Shown one piece after another: positions 1 to 8,883 of a stretch of DNA of 64,000 bases. Location of the stretch: the NCBI RefSeq assembly GCF_036038375.1, contig NZ_CP107935.1, positions 5,766,001-5,830,000 on the forward strand. The letters are read 5' to 3'. Origin of the DNA: Streptomyces sp. NBC_00414. GTDB taxonomy: Bacteria; Actinomycetota; Actinomycetes; Streptomycetales; Streptomycetaceae. Made by a program: the position numbers and the translations under genes. Under the pieces are notes generated by a model. The model was not told where the DNA came from and did no database searches. It worked only from the letters and a program-made list of their open reading frames with translations. Numbering within the stretch: position 1 is the stretch's first letter; each line of letters begins with the position of its first letter.

Positions 1-275
1 CCGAACTGCGCCCGGTCCTCACCGGTCTGCCCGTCGCCGGCTTCACCGGCACGCTCAGCAAGCGCTACAACGGCCAGCCGGGCACCGGCCTCGTACGCGC
101 CAAGACCGGCACCCTGACCGGCGTGCACACCCTCGCGGGCACGGTCGTCGACAACGACGGCCGCCTCCTGGCCTTCGCCTTCCTCACCTCGTCCAACCCG
201 CCCACGGACGCCACGACCACCCAACAGCGCCTGGACGCCCTGGCCTCGGCCCTGGCCACCTGCGGCTGCGACTGA
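1..275 (+). CDS. dacB: D-alanyl-D-alanine carboxypeptidase/endopeptidase (PBP4 family), C-terminal fragment
   Basis: Only the last 90 residues are inside the window; the gene begins upstream of base 1. The peptide carries the KTGT box (third catalytic motif of penicillin-binding proteins) in a VRAKTGTLTGVHTLAG context. It is followed by the strand-rich DGRLLAFAFLTS segment and a short C-terminal tail ending CGCD. This is the usual end of class C PBP4-type DD-peptidases, which trim peptidoglycan stem peptides outside the membrane. Its SxxK and SxN motifs lie outside the window, so activity cannot be judged. It is codirectional with the next gene, with a dispersed repeat copy between them. Confidence 0.82.
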   Translation, partial: ELRPVLTGLPVAGFTGTLSKRYNGQPGTGLVRAKTGTLTGVHTLAGTVVDNDGRLLAFAFLTSSNPPTDATTTQQRLDALASALATCGCD

Positions 276-453
276 CCCCGCCCCGGCCCGATCCCTCTTT
301 CGGCGGCCCTGACGGCGAGCCCCGCCAGGGGCCGCCTTCCAGGGGCGCGGGGAACGGCGCACCCGGCCACAGCGGATCCGCAGGTGATCAACGAGAAGCA
401 CCCGGACCGCCCACCCCTGCCCCAAGCGGCAGCGCTCCCGTACGGTTGGCAGC

Positions 454-1578
454 ATGACGAGCATCGGTGGTGCGGAGATGGTCGACTGGAATCTCGCGGT
501 GGCGACCGCGACCCGGCTCGTAAGGCCGGGCCCAGAGGTGAGCCGCGACGAGGCCAGGGCCGTCGTCGCGGAGCTGCGCCGGCATGCCAAGGCCTCGGAG
601 GAACACGTCCGCGGGTTCACACGGATGGGCGGGGACGACCTCCACGACACCCCCGTCCTCGTCGTCGACCGCCCGGGCTGGGTCCGGGCGAACGTCGCCG
701 GGTTCCGGGAGATCCTCAAACCGCTGCTCGACAAGATGCAGGAACGTCGCGGCAGCAGCGCGGGCGGAGCCGTTCTCGGCGCCGTCGGCGGCAAGGTCAC
801 CGGCGTCGAGCTGGGCATGCTGCTGTCCTTCCTGTCCTCCAGGGTCCTCGGCCAGTACGAGACGTTCGCCCCGGCCACCCGGGAACTGCCCGCCGGCCAG
901 AACGGCGGCGGCAGGCTCCTCCTGGTGGCGCCGAACATCGTGCACGTGGAGCGCGAACTCGACGTCCAGCCCCACGACTTCCGGCTCTGGGTCTGCCTCC
1001 ACGAGGAGACCCACCGCACGCAGTTCACGGCCGTGCCCTGGCTGCGCGACCACCTTGAGGGTGAAATCCAGTCTTTCTTGGGGGAGACCGAGGTCGACCC
1101 CATGACCGTCCTGGAACGTGTCCGCGAGGCCGCCCAGTCCCTCGCCGGCAGCCGCCCCGAGGGCGAGGAGGGTGACGAGGCGCGCTCCATCGTCGAGATC
1201 GTCCAGACCCCCGCCCAGCGCGAGATCCTCGGCCGGCTGACCGCCGTGATGTCCCTCCTGGAGGGCCACGCCGACTTCGTGATGGACGGCGTCGGCCCGG
1301 CGGTCGTCCCCTCCGTCGCCGAGATCCGCGAGAAGTTCCAGCAGCGGCGCGCCCGCGGCGCCTCCCGCCTCGACCTCGCCCTGCGCAAGCTGCTGGGCCT
1401 CGACGCGAAGCTGCGCCAGTACCGGGACGGCGAGCGGTTCGTCCGCGCCGTGGTGGACGAGGTGGGCATGGACGGCTTCAACCGCGTGTGGACCTCGCCG
1501 AACACACTTCCCACCAAGTCGGAGATCGCCAAACCCGCGGACTGGGTCGCGCGGGTGCACCGTAAGGCAGAGTCGTGA
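454..1578 (+). CDS. zinc-dependent metalloprotease-like protein (DUF2342 family)
   Basis: 374 aa. Residues 183-188 read HEETHR, an HExxH-like zinc-binding helix typical of this actinobacterial family, often annotated as F420-biosynthesis-associated. A conserved EGHADFVMD segment follows about 90 residues later and may supply further ligands. Substrate and role are unknown. The ATG at 454 was chosen because it gives the family's usual N-terminus; a second ATG nine codons later is possible. No strong Shine-Dalgarno sequence precedes it. It lies between dacB and tilS on the same strand, an arrangement typical of Streptomyces. The family assignment is good; proteolytic activity is inferred only from the motif. 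Confidence 0.85.
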   Translation: MTSIGGAEMVDWNLAVATATRLVRPGPEVSRDEARAVVAELRRHAKASEEHVRGFTRMGGDDLHDTPVLVVDRPGWVRANVAGFREILKPLLDKMQERRGSSAGGAVLGAVGGKVTGVELGMLLSFLSSRVLGQYETFAPATRELPAGQNGGGRLLLVAPNIVHVERELDVQPHDFRLWVCLHEETHRTQFTAVPWLRDHLEGEIQSFLGETEVDPMTVLERVREAAQSLAGSRPEGEEGDEARSIVEIVQTPAQREILGRLTAVMSLLEGHADFVMDGVGPAVVPSVAEIREKFQQRRARGASRLDLALRKLLGLDAKLRQYRDGERFVRAVVDEVGMDGFNRVWTSPNTLPTKSEIAKPADWVARVHRKAES

Positions 1579-1750
1579 ACTGAATCCGGCCGACGGCAGG
1601 TGAACGCCCCTCTAATCACCCGTCCGAGGGACCGTGAGGCATGGGTAGGCGTGCAATGCTCGGGGAACGGCCCGGTTCTGTCACCATCGACACACTCTGA
1701 GTGACCGAACCCGGGCTCACCCCCCGACAATTTCATGAAGGGAACCGGAC

Positions 1751-2791
1751 ATGGGTCCCCATCCTGCGGTCGCGGCGATACGCCTGGCGGTCCGCCGCGT
1801 ACTCCACGACGTCCTGACCGATCACGCCCCCTCGCTCGACCCCGATCGCGTCCCCGACACGCCCTCGCGTGCGCCGCTCGTGCTTGTCGCGTGCTCCGGC
1901 GGCGCCGACTCCATGGCGCTCGCCTCCGCCCTCGCGTTCGAGGCGCCCAAGCTCGGCATCCGCGCCGGCGGCGTCACCGTGGACCACGGTCTGCAGTCCG
2001 GGTCCGATCTGCGCGCCGACGAGGTGGTCCTGCGGCTCACCGAGCTCGGACTGGCCCCCGCGGAGTCGATCGCGGTCACCGTCGGCCGGGAGGGCGGCCC
2101 CGAGGCCGCCGCCCGCGACGCGCGGTACGCCGCTCTGGACGACGCGGCCGATCGTCACGAGGCCGCCGCGGTCCTGCTCGGCCACACGCGCGACGACCAG
2201 GCCGAAACCGTCCTGCTCGGCCTCGCGCGCGGCTCCGGGACCCGCTCCCTGTCCGGCATGGCCGCCGTCTCCGGAGGACCGGGCGCCGACCGCCGCTACC
2301 GCCGTCCCTTCCTGCACCTGGACCGGCAGACGGCCCGCAAGGCCTGCATGGTCCAGTCGCTGCCCGTCTGGGACGACCCCCACAACGCCGATCCGGCGTA
2401 CACCCGCTCCCGGCTGCGCCACGAGGGTCTGCCCGCGCTGGAGAAGGCGCTCGGCAAGGGCGTCGTCGAAGCGCTCGCCCGGACGGCCCAGCTGTCCCGT
2501 GACGACGCCGACGCACTCGACGCGTGGGCCGGCAGCGCAGAGGCCTCCGTGCGCGACGCGGCGGGCCTCCTGGAGTGCGCCAAGCTGTACGCCCTGCCGC
2601 CCGCCGTGCGCCGCCGCATCCTGCGCCGCGCCGCCATCGAGGCCGGGGCACCCGCCGGTTCGCTGTTCGCCCGGCACATCGAGGAGATCGACCGGCTGAT
2701 CACCGGCTGGCGCGGCCAGGGAGCCATCAACCTCCCGGGCAAGGTCGTCGCCCAGCGGCAGGGTGGCAGACTGGTGATTCGGCAAGGCTGA
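1751..2791 (+). CDS. tilS: tRNA(Ile)-lysidine synthase
   Basis: 346 aa. It ligates lysine to C34 of the CAU-anticodon tRNA-Ile to form lysidine, which changes decoding from AUG to AUA. The ATP-pyrophosphatase P-loop SGGADS is at residues 49-54. It is followed by VTVDHGLQ and the GHTRDDQAETVLLGL helix, both standard for N-type PP-loop enzymes. The protein is shorter than the E. coli enzyme (about 430 aa) because it has only a small C-terminal region. The ATG at 1751 has AAGGGAA about 8 nt upstream. The gene is followed by two hairpins and then hpt, the tilS-hpt-ftsH order common in Gram-positive bacteria. Confidence 0.95.
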   Translation: MGPHPAVAAIRLAVRRVLHDVLTDHAPSLDPDRVPDTPSRAPLVLVACSGGADSMALASALAFEAPKLGIRAGGVTVDHGLQSGSDLRADEVVLRLTELGLAPAESIAVTVGREGGPEAAARDARYAALDDAADRHEAAAVLLGHTRDDQAETVLLGLARGSGTRSLSGMAAVSGGPGADRRYRRPFLHLDRQTARKACMVQSLPVWDDPHNADPAYTRSRLRHEGLPALEKALGKGVVEALARTAQLSRDDADALDAWAGSAEASVRDAAGLLECAKLYALPPAVRRRILRRAAIEAGAPAGSLFARHIEEIDRLITGWRGQGAINLPGKVVAQRQGGRLVIRQG

Positions 2792-2795
2792 AAAA

Positions 2796-2843
2796 GAGTC
2801 GCCCTTCGGGCGGCGACTCCCCCGGAGGGCAACCCCTCCGGGG
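2796..2843. terminator. two adjacent hairpins between tilS and hpt
   Basis: Bases 2796-2803 and 2812-2819 form a perfect 8-bp stem (GAGTCGCC/GGCGACTC). Bases 2820-2829 and 2834-2843 form a perfect 10-bp stem (CCCCGGAGGG/CCCTCCGGGG, CAAC loop). No T-run follows on the + strand. On the - strand the first stem is followed by TTTTT (complement of 2791-2795), the classic shape of an intrinsic terminator facing the opposite way. The hairpins may attenuate tilS read-through into hpt or stop antisense transcription entering tilS. Confidence 0.6.
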
Positions 2844-2879
2844 AACGGCTCCTCCTCGCGGAGGGCCGGGAAGCAGCCG

Positions 2880-3458
2880 GTGGGACGACCGAAAGTGATG
2901 CGGGTGGACGCGAAAGACCTGGGCACCGACCTCCAGTCGGTGCTCATCACCAAGGAAGAGATCGACGCGAAGCTGGTCGAGCTGGCCGCGAAGATCGACG
3001 CGGAGTACGCGGGCAAGGACCTGCTGATCGTCGGTGTCCTCAAGGGCGCCGTCATGGTCATGGCGGACCTGGCCCGGGCCCTGTCCACCCCCGTCACCAT
3101 GGACTGGATGGCCGTCTCCTCGTACGGCGCGGGCACCCAGTCCTCCGGAGTGGTGCGGATCCTCAAGGACCTCGACACCGACATCAAGGGCAAGCACGTC
3201 CTGATCGTCGAGGACATCATCGACTCAGGCCTGACGCTGTCCTGGCTGATCTCCAACCTCGGCTCCCGCGAGCCCGCGTCCCTCAAGGTGTGCACGCTGC
3301 TGCGCAAGCCCGAGGCCGCGAAGGTCGCGATCGACGTGGAGTGGGTCGGCTTCGACATCCCGAACGAATTCGTCATCGGGTACGGCCTCGACTACGCCGA
3401 GAAGTACCGGAACCTCCCGTTCGTCGGTACGCTCGCGCCCCATGTCTACGGTGGCTGA
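2880..3458 (+). CDS. hpt: hypoxanthine phosphoribosyltransferase
   Basis: 192 aa from the GTG at 2880. It makes IMP/GMP from hypoxanthine/guanine and PRPP (purine salvage, cytosol). The PRPP-binding loop HVLIVEDIIDSGLTL is clear, as is the C-terminal VGFDIPNEFVIGYGLDYAEKY signature. GTG 2880 is preceded by GGGAAG at good spacing. The alternative ATG at 2898 would give a 186-aa protein starting MRVDAKDLGT and cannot be excluded. It follows tilS at short distance; ftsH is next, about 210 nt away. Confidence 0.95.
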   Translation: MGRPKVMRVDAKDLGTDLQSVLITKEEIDAKLVELAAKIDAEYAGKDLLIVGVLKGAVMVMADLARALSTPVTMDWMAVSSYGAGTQSSGVVRILKDLDTDIKGKHVLIVEDIIDSGLTLSWLISNLGSREPASLKVCTLLRKPEAAKVAIDVEWVGFDIPNEFVIGYGLDYAEKYRNLPFVGTLAPHVYGG

Positions 3459-3670
3459 GGCACCCTGGACGGGTGACTCCCCCTGACAAGGGCCCAGCCC
3501 CTGTAGGACGGCCGGGAACCCCAGCGGGTTTCGCGCCGTTGGAGCATACGTAGACGGGGCTTGTCAGCCGGACCGAGCAGCTTCCGGTGGCAATGCTGGG
3601 GTACCGTCCGAAGAACAGTCTTATCAAACTCACTATGGCAGGAGGGACGGGGCGGCATCGCTCCGTATGG

Positions 3671-5710
3671 ATGGACGTGAAGCGATACTTCCGTGGGCCG
3701 GTCATGTGGATCGTGCTGGCCGTCCTTGCCGTGGTCGTGTTGATGCAGGTCGTCGGCTCGTCCGGCGGCTACAAGACGGTGGACACCGGCCAGGTCGTCC
3801 AGGCGATCAGTGACAACAAGGTCAAACAAGCCAAGATCACTACCGGCGACGAGCAGGTCATCAAGGCCGAGCTCAAGGACGGCGAAAAGATCGAGGGCAG
3901 CTCGAAGATCCAGGCGAGCTACATCGGCGACCAGGGTGTGAACCTGGCCACGACCCTCCAGGACAAGTACCAGAACAAGCAGATTCCGGACGGCTACACG
4001 GTCTCGCCGACCAAGCAGAACGCTTTCGTCGGCATCCTGCTGTCCCTGCTTCCCTTCGTCCTCATCGTCGTCGTCTTCCTGTTCCTGATGAATCAGATGC
4101 AGGGCGGCGGCTCCCGGGTCATGCAGTTCGGGAAGTCCAAGGCGAAGCTCATCACCAAGGACACCCCGAAGACGACGTTCGCCGATGTGGCGGGCTCGGA
4201 CGAGGCGGTCGAGGAACTCCACGAGATCAAGGAGTTCCTCCAGGAGCCGGCGAAGTTCCAGGCCGTCGGCGCCAAGATCCCCAAGGGTGTCCTGCTGTAC
4301 GGGCCTCCCGGTACGGGCAAGACGCTGCTCGCACGTGCTGTCGCGGGCGAGGCCGGCGTTCCCTTCTACTCGATCTCCGGGTCCGACTTCGTCGAGATGT
4401 TCGTCGGTGTCGGTGCCTCGCGAGTCCGTGACCTGTTCGAGCAGGCCAAGGCGAACGCCCCGGCGATCGTCTTCGTGGACGAGATCGACGCGGTCGGCCG
4501 CCATCGCGGCGCCGGCCTCGGCGGCGGTCACGACGAGCGCGAGCAGACGCTGAACCAACTGCTCGTCGAGATGGACGGCTTCGACGTGAAGGGCGGCGTG
4601 ATCCTCATCGCCGCCACGAACCGCCCGGACATCCTCGACCCGGCCCTCCTGCGCCCCGGCCGCTTCGACCGCCAGATCGCGGTCGACCGCCCGGACATGC
4701 TGGGCCGTCTGGAGATCCTCAAGGTCCACCAGAAGGGCAAGCCGGTCGCGCCGGACGTCGACCTGTCGGCCGTCGCGCGTCGCACGCCGGGATTCACGGG
4801 TGCGGACCTGTCGAACGTGCTGAACGAGGCCGCGCTGCTCACCGCGCGCAGCAATCTGAAGCTGATCGACAACCACATGCTGGACGAGGCGATCGACCGT
4901 GTGGTCGCGGGCCCGCAGAAGCGGACCCGGATCATGTCGGACAAGGAGAAGAAGATCACCGCGTACCACGAGGGCGGACACGCCCTGGTCGCGGCGGCCT
5001 CACCGAACTCCGACCCGGTGCACAAGATCACGATCCTCTCCAGGGGCCGTGCTCTCGGCTACACGATGGTCCTGCCGGACGAGGACAAGTACTCCACGAC
5101 CCGCAACGAGATGCTCGACCAGCTGGCATACATGCTGGGCGGGCGCGCGGCCGAGGAGCTCGTCTTCCACGACCCGACCACGGGCGCCGCGAACGACATC
5201 GAGAAGGCCACGGCGACGGCCCGCGCGATGGTCACGCAGTACGGCATGACCGAGCGCCTCGGCGCCATCAAGTTCGGCGGCGACAACACCGAGCCCTTCC
5301 TGGGCCGGGAGATGTCGCACCCGCGCGACTACTCGGAAGAGGTCGCCGCGCTCGTCGACGAAGAGGTCAAGAAGCTCATCGAGAACGCGCACAACGAGGC
5401 CTGGGAGATCCTGGTCGAGAACCGCGACGTCCTCGATGCGCTGGTGCTGCAGCTGCTGGAGAAGGAGACGCTGAGCAAGGAGCAGATCGCCGAGGTCTTC
5501 ACTCCCCTCATCAAGCGTCCGGCCCGCCCCGCGTGGACCGGCTCCTCCCGCCGCACGCCGTCCACCCGCCCGCCGGTGCTCTCCCCCAGGGAGCTGTCAC
5601 TGACGAACGGGACGAACGGTTCCAGCCCCGCGATCACCTCGAAGGCCAACGCATCCGCTGAGGCCCTCCCGGTGACCGAGACGGCCCCCGAGGACCGCAC
5701 CGAGAGCTGA
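3671..5710 (+). CDS. ftsH: ATP-dependent zinc metalloprotease FtsH
   Basis: 679 aa membrane AAA+ protease. Membrane segments lie near residues 9-28 and 118-140 with an extracytoplasmic domain between them. Walker A GPPGTGKT is at 211-218, Walker B FVDEID at 268-273, the second region of homology around 313-332, and the zinc site HEGGH at 433-437. A long Ser/Pro/Thr-rich C-terminal tail follows the protease domain. The ATG at 3671 gives the familiar MDVKRYFRGP start. An in-frame GTG at 3587 and ATG at 3635 would add residues, but the only purine-rich AGGAGGG lies about 25 nt before 3671, so the start keeps some doubt. A strong hairpin follows the stop. Confidence 0.96.
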   Translation: MDVKRYFRGPVMWIVLAVLAVVVLMQVVGSSGGYKTVDTGQVVQAISDNKVKQAKITTGDEQVIKAELKDGEKIEGSSKIQASYIGDQGVNLATTLQDKYQNKQIPDGYTVSPTKQNAFVGILLSLLPFVLIVVVFLFLMNQMQGGGSRVMQFGKSKAKLITKDTPKTTFADVAGSDEAVEELHEIKEFLQEPAKFQAVGAKIPKGVLLYGPPGTGKTLLARAVAGEAGVPFYSISGSDFVEMFVGVGASRVRDLFEQAKANAPAIVFVDEIDAVGRHRGAGLGGGHDEREQTLNQLLVEMDGFDVKGGVILIAATNRPDILDPALLRPGRFDRQIAVDRPDMLGRLEILKVHQKGKPVAPDVDLSAVARRTPGFTGADLSNVLNEAALLTARSNLKLIDNHMLDEAIDRVVAGPQKRTRIMSDKEKKITAYHEGGHALVAAASPNSDPVHKITILSRGRALGYTMVLPDEDKYSTTRNEMLDQLAYMLGGRAAEELVFHDPTTGAANDIEKATATARAMVTQYGMTERLGAIKFGGDNTEPFLGREMSHPRDYSEEVAALVDEEVKKLIENAHNEAWEILVENRDVLDALVLQLLEKETLSKEQIAEVFTPLIKRPARPAWTGSSRRTPSTRPPVLSPRELSLTNGTNGSSPAITSKANASAEALPVTETAPEDRTES

Positions 5711-5748
5711 CACCCCGGCTCCCGGCGGTCCCACCAGGCCCGGAATGC

Positions 5749-5788
5749 ATGCCGCGCCCCCCAGGTTCTAGCCTGGGGGGCGCGGCAT
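5749..5788 (+). terminator. ftsH terminator hairpin
   Basis: A perfect 17-bp inverted repeat: 5749-5765 pairs with 5772-5788 around a 6-nt loop (TTCTAG). It begins about 40 nt after the ftsH stop and is followed by a short pyrimidine run (CTTC). It separates ftsH from folE. Confidence 0.85.
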
Positions 5789-5853
5789 CTTCGTATGCCC
5801 GTATGGGATACGCGTGGTCCGCGCGTGTGAGAGGCACAGAAACGAGGCACGAG

Positions 5854-6459
5854 ATGACCGACCCCGTGAGGCTGGACGGCGAGGGCGTGATCGGCGATTT
5901 CGACGAGAAGCGCGCCGAGAACGCCGTACGAGAACTGCTGATCGCGGTCGGCGAGGATCCGGACCGGGAAGGGCTGCGGGAGACGCCGGGGCGGGTGGCC
6001 CGGGCGTACCAGGAGATCTTCGCGGGGCTGCGGCAGCGGGCGGAGGACGTCCTGACGACGACGTTCGACCTGGGTCACGACGAGATGGTCCTGGTGAAGG
6101 ACATCGAGGTGTTCTCGACCTGTGAGCACCATCTGGTGCCGTTCCGGGGTGTGGCGCACGTGGGCTACATCCCGAGCACGACCGGGAAGATCACGGGGCT
6201 GTCGAAGCTGGCCCGGCTCGTGGACGTCTACGCACGCCGGCCGCAGGTGCAGGAACGGCTCACCACGCAGATCGCCGAGTCGCTGATGGAGATCCTGGAG
6301 CCGCGTGGGGTGATAGTGGTGGTGGAGTGCGAGCACATGTGCATGTCCATGCGGGGGATTCGTAAGCCGGGGGCCAAGACCATAACCTCGGCCGTTCGGG
6401 GGCAGTTGCGGGATGCGGCCACTCGGGCCGAGGCGATGAGTCTCATCATGGCGAGGTAG
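5854..6459 (+). CDS. folE: GTP cyclohydrolase I
   Basis: 201 aa. It converts GTP to 7,8-dihydroneopterin triphosphate, the first step of folate synthesis. Visible signatures are the zinc/active-site segment STCEHHLVPF, the following GVAHVGYIP strand, and the VECEHMCMSMRGIRKPG block carrying the second metal-binding Cys and His. The ATG at 5854 (MTDPVRLDGEG) has AACGAGG upstream. An open frame extends further 5' but runs through the ftsH terminator and is not coding. The remaining folate genes lie convergently on the opposite strand from 7.2 kb. Confidence 0.96.
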   Translation: MTDPVRLDGEGVIGDFDEKRAENAVRELLIAVGEDPDREGLRETPGRVARAYQEIFAGLRQRAEDVLTTTFDLGHDEMVLVKDIEVFSTCEHHLVPFRGVAHVGYIPSTTGKITGLSKLARLVDVYARRPQVQERLTTQIAESLMEILEPRGVIVVVECEHMCMSMRGIRKPGAKTITSAVRGQLRDAATRAEAMSLIMAR

Positions 6460-6722
6460 CCTGCGGCAGCTGGGTGCCAGGGGGTGGGGCTGGGCGTTGT
6501 GGGTGTGTGCGGGTCCGTTGTGGCTGGTCGCGCCGTTCCCCGCCTAGCCCTTGCCGGGGGGTGCGCGGGTTCATCGCCGGGTGCGGCCCGGTGGGGGCCG
6601 TTCGCGCACTTCTCCGCGCCCCTTAAGGGCGACAAGATTGCGCCGTTCCCCGCGCCCCTGAAAGACGAAAGACTGCGCCGTTCCCCGCGCCCCTTGGGAG
6701 GGGCTGCGCCCCATTGCGAGGG
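6460..6722. other. convergent intergenic region with four dispersed-repeat copies
   Basis: This 263-nt gap between the 3' ends of folE and the DUF3180 gene holds four copies of the dispersed repeat, all in the + orientation: near 6526-6543, 6601-6625 (degenerate), 6639-6660 and 6674-6695. No open frame here looks coding. The repeats can form GC-rich hairpins and may end transcription from both sides. Confidence 0.7.
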
Positions 6723-7205
6723 TCAGGCCGGGGCTGTGGTGCCGTTTGTGTCGTCGTCTTCCGGGAGTTTGCAGACTCGTTCCAGGAAGAAGGCGGCCGC
6801 TATGACGGCGAGGCCTGCCAGGACCGAGAAGCCGGCGTAGATGGCCTGGTCCCGGCGGGCGGGGATGTCCAGGGACTCCAGGAGGAACGCGCCCGTGCCG
6901 CCGTACATCCCGGCGACCAGGGCCGCCACCAGCGCGCTGGCCTGGCCGAAGACGACCGCGCGGGCGGCCATCATGGGGTCGACCCGCTTGGCGTCGGGCC
7001 GGCGCTCGCGCTGGGCCTTCAGCCGGGACCGCAGGGAGAGCGCCGTGGCCAGCAGGACCACGGCGATCAGCGCCAGGACGACGGGGGCGGCCAGGGGGAC
7101 CCGGGGCAGCGTGCCCACCGAGTTCCACAGGCGGGCTCCTGCCCAGGACAGCACCCCGGCGACGAGGAACACCGCGGCCAGCGTCCTGATGCGCAGCTCT
7201 TTCAC
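6723..7205 (-). CDS. DUF3180 integral membrane protein
   Basis: 160 aa with four predicted membrane helices in two pairs, separated by a basic cytoplasmic loop (RSRLKAQRERRPDAKRVD) and ending in a short acidic tail. The family is found next to folK in many actinobacteria; its function is unknown. The GTG at 7205 (MKELRIRTLA) has GAGAGGAAC about 6 nt upstream. It starts 37 nt after the folK stop, so it is probably the last gene of the fol operon. Confidence 0.85.
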   Translation of the reverse strand: MKELRIRTLAAVFLVAGVLSWAGARLWNSVGTLPRVPLAAPVVLALIAVVLLATALSLRSRLKAQRERRPDAKRVDPMMAARAVVFGQASALVAALVAGMYGGTGAFLLESLDIPARRDQAIYAGFSVLAGLAVIAAAFFLERVCKLPEDDDTNGTTAPA

Positions 7206-7242
7206 TCAGTTCCTCTCACGATGGCGTCTTGCACCTTAACGA

Positions 7243-7851
7243 CTACTCGGGCAGCTGGAGTTCCAGGTCGGCGCGGGGCGCGACCCCGTCACGGGGAACC
7301 GCGGCGAGCAGCTGTGCCACGGGGCCGTGACCGGGCAACTGCGCCTCGGGCTCCACGTCGTTCCAGGGGGCGAGGACGAAGGCCCGCTCGTGGGCGCGCG
7401 GGTGGGGGAGGGTCAGCGTCGGATCGTCGGACACCATGTCCGCGTACGCCACGATGTCGACGTCGATCGTGCGGGGGCCCCAGCGCTCGTCCCGGACCCG
7501 GTGGAAGGCCTCCTCCACAGCGTGGGCCCGCTCCAGGAGCGAGGACGGCGGGAGCGTCGTCTTCAGGACGATCACCGCGTTGAAGTACGACGGCTGACTG
7601 TCCGGCGCCACACCCCACGGCTCCGTCTCGTACACCGGGGAGACCGCTTTGACCCGGACGCCGGGGGTGTCCTCCAGCGCGTCGATGGCGCCCTGGAGGG
7701 TCTCCAGGCGGTTGCCGAGGTTCGAACCGAGCGAGACCACGGCGCGCCTCGGGTTCTGCAGGGTCGTGTCGGCGGCGTCCACCCGCTCCACCACGGAGGC
7801 GGGCACCGGCTGTACGGTCGGGTCGCTCTGACCCTCGGTGAACGCTGTCAT
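7243..7851 (-). CDS. folK: 2-amino-4-hydroxy-6-hydroxymethyldihydropteridine pyrophosphokinase (HPPK)
   Basis: 202 aa. It pyrophosphorylates 6-hydroxymethyl-dihydropterin, giving the substrate of FolP. SLGSNLGNR near residue 46 and the metal/ATP-binding GPRTIDVDI further on are diagnostic, as is the LPHPRAHERAFVLAP block. An N-terminal extension of about 40 residues precedes the HPPK fold. Its ATG overlaps the folB stop by 4 nt (ATGA), indicating translational coupling. Confidence 0.95.
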   Translation of the reverse strand: MTAFTEGQSDPTVQPVPASVVERVDAADTTLQNPRRAVVSLGSNLGNRLETLQGAIDALEDTPGVRVKAVSPVYETEPWGVAPDSQPSYFNAVIVLKTTLPPSSLLERAHAVEEAFHRVRDERWGPRTIDVDIVAYADMVSDDPTLTLPHPRAHERAFVLAPWNDVEPEAQLPGHGPVAQLLAAVPRDGVAPRADLELQLPE

Positions 7852-8207
7852 GCACGGCTCCGGATGATGGTGACGGTCACGTCGTCGAAGGGGACCGTGA
7901 TCGGGGCGTCCGGCTTGTGGACGCACACCTCGACCTCCTGGACCCCGTCGTGCTTGAGGCAGGTCTCGGCGATCTGCTCGGCGAGGGTCTCGATGAGGTT
8001 CACCGGTTCGCCCTGGACGACGGCCACGACCTCCTCCGCCACGATGCCGTAGTGCACGGTCTTCGTGAGGTCGTCGTCGGCCGCGGCGGGCCGGGTGTCC
8101 AGGCCCAGCGTGAGGTCCACGATGAAGGTCTGGCCCTCTTCGCGTTCCTTGGGGAAGACACCGTGGTGTCCACGGGCCCTGAGGCCGCGCAGCGCGACAC
8201 GATCCAC
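7848..8207 (-). CDS. folB: dihydroneopterin aldolase
   Basis: 119 aa. It cleaves 7,8-dihydroneopterin to 6-hydroxymethyl-dihydropterin and glycolaldehyde. The GLRARGHHGVFPKEREEGQ start and the VNLIETLAEQIAETCL helix are typical. GTG at 8207 was chosen because AGGAG lies 8 nt upstream and the length matches the family; upstream in-frame starts reach into the NTF2/folB spacer. The stop overlaps folK by 4 nt. A gap of about 170 nt separates it from the NTF2-like gene upstream. Confidence 0.94.
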   Translation of the reverse strand: MDRVALRGLRARGHHGVFPKEREEGQTFIVDLTLGLDTRPAAADDDLTKTVHYGIVAEEVVAVVQGEPVNLIETLAEQIAETCLKHDGVQEVEVCVHKPDAPITVPFDDVTVTIIRSRA

Positions 8208-8379
8208 GCGAATCACTCCTGCAATCGTCGTCGGTGAGGGCCGGTCCCACCGCGTACGGGCGGTGCACCGGCCTCGAACGAATCTACCCGCGGGCACTGA
8301 CACGGCCGGGCCACGGGGCCGGGGCCGCGATCACCAACGTACTACGAGGATGATCGGCCGCCCGGCCTGCCTCGGGGCC

Positions 8380-8883
8380 TCAGCCGGACGGGTCGTCCGG
8401 CTCGTCGTCGTCGGTCTCGGCCAGGACGGGCGAGGCGTGGTGCGACCAGAGTTTCCAGCCGTCCGAGGTGCGGCGGAACACGTTCGTGGCGACGACCAGC
8501 TGGCCCACGAGCGGCCCGAGTTCGTCGCTGTCCTCGGGCGGGGGGCCGCCGCTGAGGATGTTCTCCGTGCAGGTCACCAGCGCGGTGTCGCCGGTGACCG
8601 AGACGTGCACGTCGGTCAGGAAGAACTGGATGTACTCGGTGTTCGCCATGATCAGCGCGTACGAGCGCAGGACCTCGCCGCGGCCGTTGAGGACCGGCCA
8701 GCCGGGGTGGACGCAGGAGATCTCGCCGGCCTGCGCCGGGTCGTGGTACTCCTCGTCCTGGCCCAGGTCGGAGGGCGTGAGCCAGAGCGAGGACAGTTCT
8801 TCGAAGTCGCCCTGTTCCAGCGTCTCGTAGAAGGCCGTGTTGGCGAGTTCGACCTGTTCGACGTCCGTGTGCGGGGCGCTCAC
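8380..8883 (-). CDS. NTF2-like (SnoaL-fold) protein in the fol operon
   Basis: 167 aa with the alpha+beta cone pattern of NTF2-like proteins: an N-terminal helix (VELANTAFYETLEQGDFEEL), a Trp-rich segment with HPGWPVLNGRGEVLRSY, then curved strands ending TSDGWKLWSHHASPV. No catalytic residues can be assigned. The GTG at 8883 overlaps the folP stop by 4 nt (GTGA) and has GAGGGAG upstream, so it is coupled to folP. This placement suggests a link to pterin or folate metabolism, but that is only inference. Confidence 0.85.
   Translation of the reverse strand: MSAPHTDVEQVELANTAFYETLEQGDFEELSSLWLTPSDLGQDEEYHDPAQAGEISCVHPGWPVLNGRGEVLRSYALIMANTEYIQFFLTDVHVSVTGDTALVTCTENILSGGPPPEDSDELGPLVGQLVVATNVFRRTSDGWKLWSHHASPVLAETDDDEPDDPSG

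Noticed and set aside
5749..5853. N-terminal extension of FolE
   Set aside because: It would translate the ftsH terminator hairpin; the family start is at 5854.
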